From positions 1 to 11,074 of the forward strand of contig JAAYLO010000022.1 in the NCBI GenBank assembly GCA_012521855.1: a stretch of DNA of 11,074 nucleotides. Reading direction: 5' to 3'. This DNA comes from Halanaerobiaceae bacterium (GTDB lineage: Bacteria > Bacillota > Halanaerobiia > Halanaerobiales > DTU029). Positions 7,125-11,074 of the stretch are shown here, piece by piece (positions within the stretch are counted from its first letter, which is position 1; the number at the start of each line of letters is the position of its first letter). The notes beneath the pieces were generated by a model, which saw nothing but the letters and a program-made list of their open reading frames with translations, had not been told where the DNA came from and ran no database searches. A program made the position numbers and the translations under genes.

Positions 7125-8027
7125 CTATTTTTTTTGTCCATGATTTAGGTCAGGGGTGCTTTTTATTGTAATATCTCTGTTTACAAAATTATCATTAAAA
7201 TAAACATCTTTCCTTATTCCGTGTCTCTCCCTGTCCCGGAATTCACCCGGGTTAAGCCCTTGATATTCCTTAAACTTTCTGGTAAAATGATGAATTGTTT
7301 TGAAGCCGACCAGTTCAGATATCTCTTTCAGGCCGTAGTCTGTATTTACGATAAGTTCTTTTGCCTTATTTATCCGGAATTTATATAGCAAAGTCATGGG
7401 GGTGCAATTGTATACCTCTTTCAGCTGCTGGCATATATAACTCTGATTGTAACCTGTTTCTCTGGCTATCTTCTTGAGTGTTAAATCCTCCATGTAATGT
7501 TCCTTTATATATTCCATGAAGGCATCGCAAATATTACATCCTTCTTCATGCTCAATAATATCTGTTTTCTTTCCGGCATTTTTATTTTCTATATTATTTT
7601 TAATATTTTCATGTATTCTGCAAATCTGAAAAATAATCTCCAGAAGATAGATAACACTGATCTCATTGTAATAACTTTCCTTTTCTAAGCCTTCTCTTCT
7701 TATCTTTTTTAATAATTCCGGAATATGATTATCTTCCAGTACTATTTCACTTTCAAACTCTTTTATCTTATTTTCCAGTTCCTTATCATTTACATAATAT
7801 TTTATATCAAGGGTTTTCACTGTATCACCCCTGGCGGGATCTGTCACCAGACTGTGTGCCTGGTTGGGTTTAATATAGAACAGCTTGCCTTTTGAGATTG
7901 GAAATATCCTGTTTTCGATTATATATTCTCCAGAACCGCTTAAAATATACAACATCTGGTGATAATCATGACTGTGTTTCTTCAGCTTCCAACCAGGTTC
8001 ATAATCATATCTGACTGTCCATAACAA
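7125..8027 (-). CDS. AraC-family transcriptional regulator with N-terminal cupin sensor domain
   Basis: Counting from the TTG at 8027 the protein has 300 residues. Residues about 10-75 form a cupin-like sensor (HSHDYHQMLYILSGSGEY, then GKLFYIKPNQAHSL). After a variable linker with a long helical segment, the last 110 or so residues hold the double helix-turn-helix of the family: LTLKKIARETGYNQSYICQQ, then LKEISELVGFKTIHHFTRKF ending in NPGEFR. It should bind DNA and respond to a small ligand, most likely the substrate of the adjacent URO-D/TTT operon (109 bases downstream, same strand). The start is uncertain. No ATG or GTG precedes the cupin domain in frame, and the good Shine-Dalgarno AAGGGGTGA (8052-8060) is correctly spaced for an ATA at 8045, not for the TTG. 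Extending adds KYPIEL before LWT, which looks like the usual N-terminus of such regulators. Confidence 0.93.
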   Translation of the reverse strand: MLWTVRYDYEPGWKLKKHSHDYHQMLYILSGSGEYIIENRIFPISKGKLFYIKPNQAHSLVTDPARGDTVKTLDIKYYVNDKELENKIKEFESEIVLEDNHIPELLKKIRREGLEKESYYNEISVIYLLEIIFQICRIHENIKNNIENKNAGKKTDIIEHEEGCNICDAFMEYIKEHYMEDLTLKKIARETGYNQSYICQQLKEVYNCTPMTLLYKFRINKAKELIVNTDYGLKEISELVGFKTIHHFTRKFKEYQGLNPGEFRDRERHGIRKDVYFNDNFVNRDITIKSTPDLNHGQKK

Positions 8028-8064
8028 TTCAATTGGATATTTTATTTTAGTTCACCCCTTGAAT

Positions 8065-8132
8065 AAAAAAGCTTCATCTCTTTTTTGATTTATTACCAGG
8101 CTCTGGTGCAAATTGAAATAGATGAAGCTTTT
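8065..8132 (-). terminator. Inverted repeat with U-tract: cobW terminator or araC leader attenuator
   Basis: On the minus strand AAAAGCTTCATCT (8132-8120) pairs perfectly with AGATGAAGCTTTT (8079-8067), and six U (8070-8065) end the structure. The 40-base loop contains a second small hairpin, ACCAG/CTGGT (8095-8107). It lies downstream of cobW and could terminate that operon. The U-run ends four bases before the araC Shine-Dalgarno and the candidate araC -10 is upstream of it, so araC transcripts would have to pass through it. The long loop makes it weaker than a classical terminator. Confidence 0.6.
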
Positions 8133-8140
8133 CCATGTTT

Positions 8141-8146
8141 ATTATA
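8141..8146 (-). promoter_or_regulatory. Candidate -10 element of an araC promoter
   Basis: A perfect TATAAT is seen on the minus strand about 100 bases before the araC coding region. TTGACG (8160-8155) is only eight bases upstream of it, too close to serve as its -35, and the hexamers at normal spacing (such as TAGCGA) match poorly. If used, transcription would start near 8134, at the foot of the large inverted repeat. The rest of the cobW-araC gap (8147-8232) shows nothing else that I recognise. Confidence 0.35.
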
Positions 8147-8232
8147 AGATTTTTCGTCAAATTTCGCTATAATTAATTTCTGGCATTTTCAATGATGATA
8201 TCTTTTTCTAAGGTCTCAAAATATATTGGGCT

Positions 8233-9174
8233 CTATTTTCTAATACTATATTCTTTATTTATTCTCTCTTGCCAGAGCTTCTCAATCATTACCCTGAGCA
8301 TTCTGTTGTTGCTGATGAAAACCAGCCGGGATCTCTCTATTTGAAGATCATCTTTTTTCAGCTTATTAATTCTGATATTCTCATCAGCATAATCTACATG
8401 AACTATATTGTCATCAGTCTGTACCAGTCCCTTGATCCTGAATACTGTCGGAGCCAGTTCCCTTATGAAGCTATATAGCTCCTCTTCCTGAAGCCTTTCT
8501 CCTGTCTCCAGAAGGACCTTGAACATACCCCCGCTGCTACCGCAGTCCTCGAGAGCTTTCCTCTCCTGATAGGCTGATACGTAATATTTCTGTTCAAGTA
8601 TATTACCGGGTACTCTGGCATACCGGGTTTTTATTATTTCTGCTCCAGGGTTCAGGGATAAAATCCTGTTCTCTATCTCAGTGATTACATCTTCTTCTGC
8701 CAGATCAGTCTTATTGATAATGACCAGATCACTGTATACCACCTGCTCCCGGACGGCATTTACTGTTTCGACCAGCTTAAGGAAATTGGAGGCATCTATC
8801 AGGGTTATCATTCCCTGGTAATCAATAACGCCTTTTTTCTGCCTCTCCAGCTCTTCCAGAATTGCTGCTATACTGCCCGGTCTGGACATGCCGGAACTCT
8901 CTACCAGTAATATATCAGGCTGGTATTTTGATATTTCAATAATAGCTTTGACAAATGAACCTGATAGACAACTGCAAAAGATAGAGCCATTATTAATTTC
9001 TGCAATTTCCATCTCCTGTGTGCATTTAATAAGTTTTGCATCTATATTGATCTGGCCGAATTCATTAATGATAACTACAGCCTTTTTGTCTGTGAGGTCC
9101 TGTAAGAGATTATTCAGTAATGTGGTTTTGCCGGAACCTAAAAAACCTGCTATAAAATATGTCTTTACAGCCAT
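8233..9174 (-). CDS. CobW/P47K (G3E) family GTPase, probable corrinoid or metal chaperone
   Basis: The 313-residue protein shows all G3E GTPase elements: Walker A GFLGSGKTT (residues 10-18), INEFGQINIDAKLI (36-49), the ESSG switch motif in LLVESSGMSRPGS, and NKTD for guanine recognition, followed by a C-terminal CobW-type domain. Family members are metal or cofactor chaperones and insertases (nickel, zinc, cobalt/cobalamin) in the cytoplasm. The usual CxCC metal motif after the INEFG segment is replaced by FCSC (Cys67, Cys69). It overlaps the upstream URO-D/thioredoxin gene by 10 bases (ATG 9174 before that gene's stop at 9165-9167) and has AAAGGA upstream, so translation is probably coupled. 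With a corrinoid protein two genes upstream, helping assemble or reactivate that methyltransferase system is the likeliest role. Stop codon is TAG; the AraC gene follows after 205 bases. Confidence 0.93.
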   Translation of the reverse strand: MAVKTYFIAGFLGSGKTTLLNNLLQDLTDKKAVVIINEFGQINIDAKLIKCTQEMEIAEINNGSIFCSCLSGSFVKAIIEISKYQPDILLVESSGMSRPGSIAAILEELERQKKGVIDYQGMITLIDASNFLKLVETVNAVREQVVYSDLVIINKTDLAEEDVITEIENRILSLNPGAEIIKTRYARVPGNILEQKYYVSAYQERKALEDCGSSGGMFKVLLETGERLQEEELYSFIRELAPTVFRIKGLVQTDDNIVHVDYADENIRINKLKKDDLQIERSRLVFISNNRMLRVMIEKLWQERINKEYSIRK

Positions 9175-9794
9175 TTTTCTATCCTTTCTATCAGCTCTGC
9201 CCTGTTGGGTACAATTGATAGATAAGCCAGTTCCCCGTTGATATAGAGACTGGGCAGATTCTTTACACCCATTTTTTTCGTTCTGGCAATATTTTCACGG
9301 CTGGTGTATTTGTATTCTACAATTTCGACTTTATCACCAAAGTAATCCGCAGCTTCACTGGCAGCTGCCATCATATAGGTACAGGCAGCACAGGTATCTG
9401 AATCAAGGGTGAAGACCTCAATCAGGGGTTTGTCCAGATTGTCATAATCCGGTAACTCTACCTCTATATCATCTTCTACTGCTTCATAATTGGCAATCAT
9501 CTCTCTGGCCTGTTCTGTCTGATGTACAGCCTGTTCTACAGCCACCGCGTTTTCTATAGGCACATCATAGGGCATATCACAGCCGGGAGCTATGATCAGG
9601 TTATCAGTATTATCAAGAGAATCAATCAGGTCTATTACACACTTCATATTATCCTGTTGTGTACCAAAGAGCATGACCGTTGTCAGGGGTATATTGCCGC
9701 CAATGACAATATCATACTTATCAGTGATTTTCTTGGCGGCTGCCAGATCCACATTCTCATCAACGGAAATACTGTCAGGATTTGTAATACACAT
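9165..9794 (-). CDS. C-terminal fragment: URO-D end plus thioredoxin-like domain (CAAC)
   Basis: The first ATG after the internal stop is at 9794, giving 209 residues: the last third of a URO-D barrel (residues 1-105, with PGCDMPYDVP), then a thioredoxin-like domain (about 123-209; CAAC at 135-138, NLPSLY, and an ERIEKWL end). No GTG or TTG lies between the stop and this ATG, and only a weak GAAGAG abuts it, so independent translation should be poor. The frame is the same as that of the upstream fragment and the 32 codons between stop and ATG also encode family sequence (SSFFVCGN), so this is not a natural gene start. Confidence 0.75.
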   Translation of the reverse strand: MCITNPDSISVDENVDLAAAKKITDKYDIVIGGNIPLTTVMLFGTQQDNMKCVIDLIDSLDNTDNLIIAPGCDMPYDVPIENAVAVEQAVHQTEQAREMIANYEAVEDDIEVELPDYDNLDKPLIEVFTLDSDTCAACTYMMAAASEAADYFGDKVEIVEYKYTSRENIARTKKMGVKNLPSLYINGELAYLSIVPNRAELIERIEKWL

Positions 9795-9890
9795 CTCTTC
9801 TATGTTGAAAGAGACATTGCCACAGACGAAGAATGAGGATAAGGCACCTTTCTCCCTGATAAAGGCAAAGAGCCTGCTGAAAGGTTCCCT

Positions 9891-10514
9891 TTAGAATTCC
9901 CTGAAATGATCAGGTGAAATCTGAGAAACCATGGGGTCGACAACTGCAATGACATCCATACCTGCCTGGATATAATAATCTGACATTGCCATTGCTACCT
10001 TGAGGGTATAGTCAAGTAATTTTTTGACATAATCTACATCCATAATCATATCCATAAACAGGTTTGTACCCCTTAGGTGTGAAGCAAGTGTGAAGGGCCC
10101 GCATATCAGGCCGTAAAGGGCAGTCCTGTCTCCCAGTTCAGCTTTCATTTTCTGCATAACATCAATTATCATCGGCAATCTGCCCTCAGATTCAGCGGGA
10201 ATCTTATCCGGTATGTCATTCGTATCTGACAGGGGATGAGTGGCAACAGTTGGAGGGCCGTCTTCAGTCCATTTAAGCTCACAACCCAGTATTTCTGCCT
10301 CCACCTGCAGATCGAAGATTATCGGCTGGCCGTCAGGCCGGTATATTTTATTTACTTCCAGCAGAGCCCTGAATAATTTATCTCCATCCTGCAGTACTTC
10401 TTTTGCTGTCGCTCCAATAAGCTTCCCTGCATGAACACCCGCAAAAGGTACCCAGGCCAGTTTGTCTGTTTTTTGATTTTTCATAATTTTGTAAATTCTT
10501 TCTTTTCCTGTCAT
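9891..10514 (-). CDS. N-terminal fragment of the URO-D/thioredoxin protein
   Basis: This 207-residue open frame starts at ATG 10514 behind AGGAG (eight bases) and covers roughly the first 60% of the URO-D barrel, up to SPDHFREF. It lacks both cysteines of the putative zinc site (FVCGN and PGCDMP), which lie after the stop, so on its own it should not be an active methyltransferase. It is immediately downstream of the corrinoid protein gene, its expected methyl-carrying partner. Confidence 0.8.
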   Translation of the reverse strand: MTGKERIYKIMKNQKTDKLAWVPFAGVHAGKLIGATAKEVLQDGDKLFRALLEVNKIYRPDGQPIIFDLQVEAEILGCELKWTEDGPPTVATHPLSDTNDIPDKIPAESEGRLPMIIDVMQKMKAELGDRTALYGLICGPFTLASHLRGTNLFMDMIMDVDYVKKLLDYTLKVAMAMSDYYIQAGMDVIAVVDPMVSQISPDHFREF

Positions 10515-10563
10515 ATTTTTCGCTCCTGCTATAGTATTTTCTGGTATTTTCTATTATTGTTTT

Positions 10564-11074
10564 TTATGATACCGCTTTTCTGGCATCACTGGCAGCAGTC
10601 GCAGCATCCTTTGAATAAGCATCTGCACCAATTTCTTCAGCAAAGTTTGCAGTAACAGGTGCTCCCCCTACCATCACATAAACCTTGTCTCTCAAGCCTC
10701 TTTCCTTCAGATGTTCAATGGTAGCCTTCATCTGGGGCATGGTTGTAGTCAGAAGCGCAGATAAACCGAGTATAACAGGTTCATGTTCTTCAACAGCATT
10801 TGCAAAACTCTCTGCAGAGACATCAACACCCAGATCTATTACCTCAAAACCAGCACCCTCCATCATCATTTTCACAAGGTTTTTACCTATATCATGCAAA
10901 TCTCCCTTAACAGTACCTATTACCACTTTGCCAATAGACTCAACACCTGCCTCAACGAGTTTAGGTTTCAATATTTCCATACCGCCATTCATGGCACGGG
11001 CGGCAATAAGAACCTCTGGTACAAACACTTCATTTTTCTTGAATTTTTCCCCGATAATAGTCATCCCGTCAAGC
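10564..11074 (-). CDS. Corrinoid (cobalamin-binding) methyltransferase subunit, MtbC/MttC type, 5' end outside window
   Basis: The frame runs to the window edge; the ATG at 11064 is internal, because LDG precedes MTIIGEKFKKNEVFVPE, a sequence well inside the helical cap of this family. About 170 of the usual 210 or so residues are present. The cap domain is followed by the Rossmann-like B12 domain with the lower-ligand motif GDLHDIGKN (DxHxxG, His57 counted from the internal ATG), SALLTTTMPQM and GGAPVT. The protein carries a methyl group on cobalt between two methyltransferases, or from substrate to the URO-D enzyme encoded 49 bases downstream. The substrate-specific methyltransferase is not in view and may lie upstream. 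No RamA-type activase is seen in the window. Confidence 0.95.
   Translation of the reverse strand, partial: LDGMTIIGEKFKKNEVFVPEVLIAARAMNGGMEILKPKLVEAGVESIGKVVIGTVKGDLHDIGKNLVKMMMEGAGFEVIDLGVDVSAESFANAVEEHEPVILGLSALLTTTMPQMKATIEHLKERGLRDKVYVMVGGAPVTANFAEEIGADAYSKDAATAASDARKAVS

Larger units (their letters stand above)
9165..10514 (-). pseudogene. URO-D methyltransferase fused to thioredoxin domain, interrupted by in-frame TAA at codon 208
   Basis: Read through the single stop, this is one 450-codon gene. Residues about 1-345 are a URO-D TIM barrel of the corrinoid methyltransferase kind: MTGKERIYKIMKN start, CGPFTLASHLRGTNLFMD, VVDPMVSQISPDHF, FFVCGN (Cys231), GGNIPLTTVMLFGTQQDNM and APGCDMPYDVP (Cys312). 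An acidic linker (AVEDDIEVELPDYDNLDK) leads to a thioredoxin-like domain with CAAC (about 375-378) and a VKNLPSLYINGE strand carrying the cis-Pro. The TAA at 9893-9891 sits in an otherwise continuous barrel (HFREF, stop, REPFSRLFAFIREKG), with no frameshift or lost residues; one base change such as TTA to TAA would explain it. It follows the corrinoid gene by 49 bases behind AGGAG and overlaps cobW. Recent nonsense mutation or sequence error is likeliest. TAA is not a selenocysteine or pyrrolysine codon, and tctC ends with TAA normally. Confidence 0.85.

Noticed and set aside
8074..8136. 20-codon leader peptide (MEKLHLFQFAPEPG...) inside the araC leader
   Set aside because: No Shine-Dalgarno precedes the ATG, which lies only four bases after the TATAAT. 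The frame follows from the inverted repeat sequence and shows no control codons.
8132..8160. TTGACG as the -35 of an araC promoter
   Set aside because: It is eight bases from TATAAT, and at 16-18 bases downstream only CATGGA-like hexamers are found, so it does not make a normal sigma-70 promoter.
9891..9893. Recoding of the internal stop as selenocysteine or pyrrolysine
   Set aside because: The codon is TAA, whereas those use TGA and TAG. tctC and the corrinoid gene end in TAA, and cobW, araC and tctB end in TAG in the ordinary way.

Overview
The window is AT-rich bacterial DNA in which every convincing gene is on the minus strand, so transcription runs from high to low coordinates. Several things suggest an anaerobic, acetogen-like or fermentative member of the Firmicutes (Clostridia or Halanaerobiales): corrinoid-dependent methyltransferase genes, a CobW-type GTPase, a tripartite tricarboxylate transporter (TTT), and strong GGAGG ribosome binding sites. 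The TctC solute-binding protein appears to have an ordinary signal peptidase I site rather than a lipobox. This would suit a diderm cell such as Halanaerobiales, but the taxonomic call is inference.

The right-hand block (about 8233-11074) is a C1/corrinoid module. In transcription order it holds a cobalamin-binding corrinoid protein (5' end outside the window), a uroporphyrinogen-decarboxylase-family (URO-D) methyltransferase fused to a C-terminal thioredoxin domain, and a CobW/G3E GTPase overlapping it by 10 bases. The URO-D/thioredoxin gene carries one in-frame TAA at codon 208. The reading frame continues intact on both sides, so this is a single disrupted gene (point nonsense mutation, sequencing error or, less likely, readthrough) rather than two genes.

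The middle block (about 7125-8232) is an AraC-family regulator with an N-terminal cupin domain. It is preceded by a roughly 200-base leader containing a perfect TATAAT and a 13-bp inverted repeat with a U-tract that ends only four bases before the Shine-Dalgarno sequence. The start codon appears non-canonical.

The left-hand block (1-7015) looks like one catabolic operon: a second, different URO-D-family protein, TctC, TctB and TctA (carboxylate uptake), an MFS transporter, a stand-alone VOC domain resembling the C-terminal extension of clostridial KDPG/KHG aldolases, and an IlvD/Edd-family dehydratase (3' end outside the window). A TTT carboxylate transporter, an Edd/IlvD dehydratase and an aldolase-associated domain together point to uptake and dehydration of a sugar acid or similar hydroxy acid. 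Adding a URO-D methyltransferase and a neighbouring corrinoid protein raises the possibility that the substrate is methylated, for instance an O-methyl sugar acid demethylated through the corrinoid module. That link is a hypothesis. There is no stretch over 300 bases without a gene, and no tRNA, rRNA, CRISPR array or mobile element was seen.
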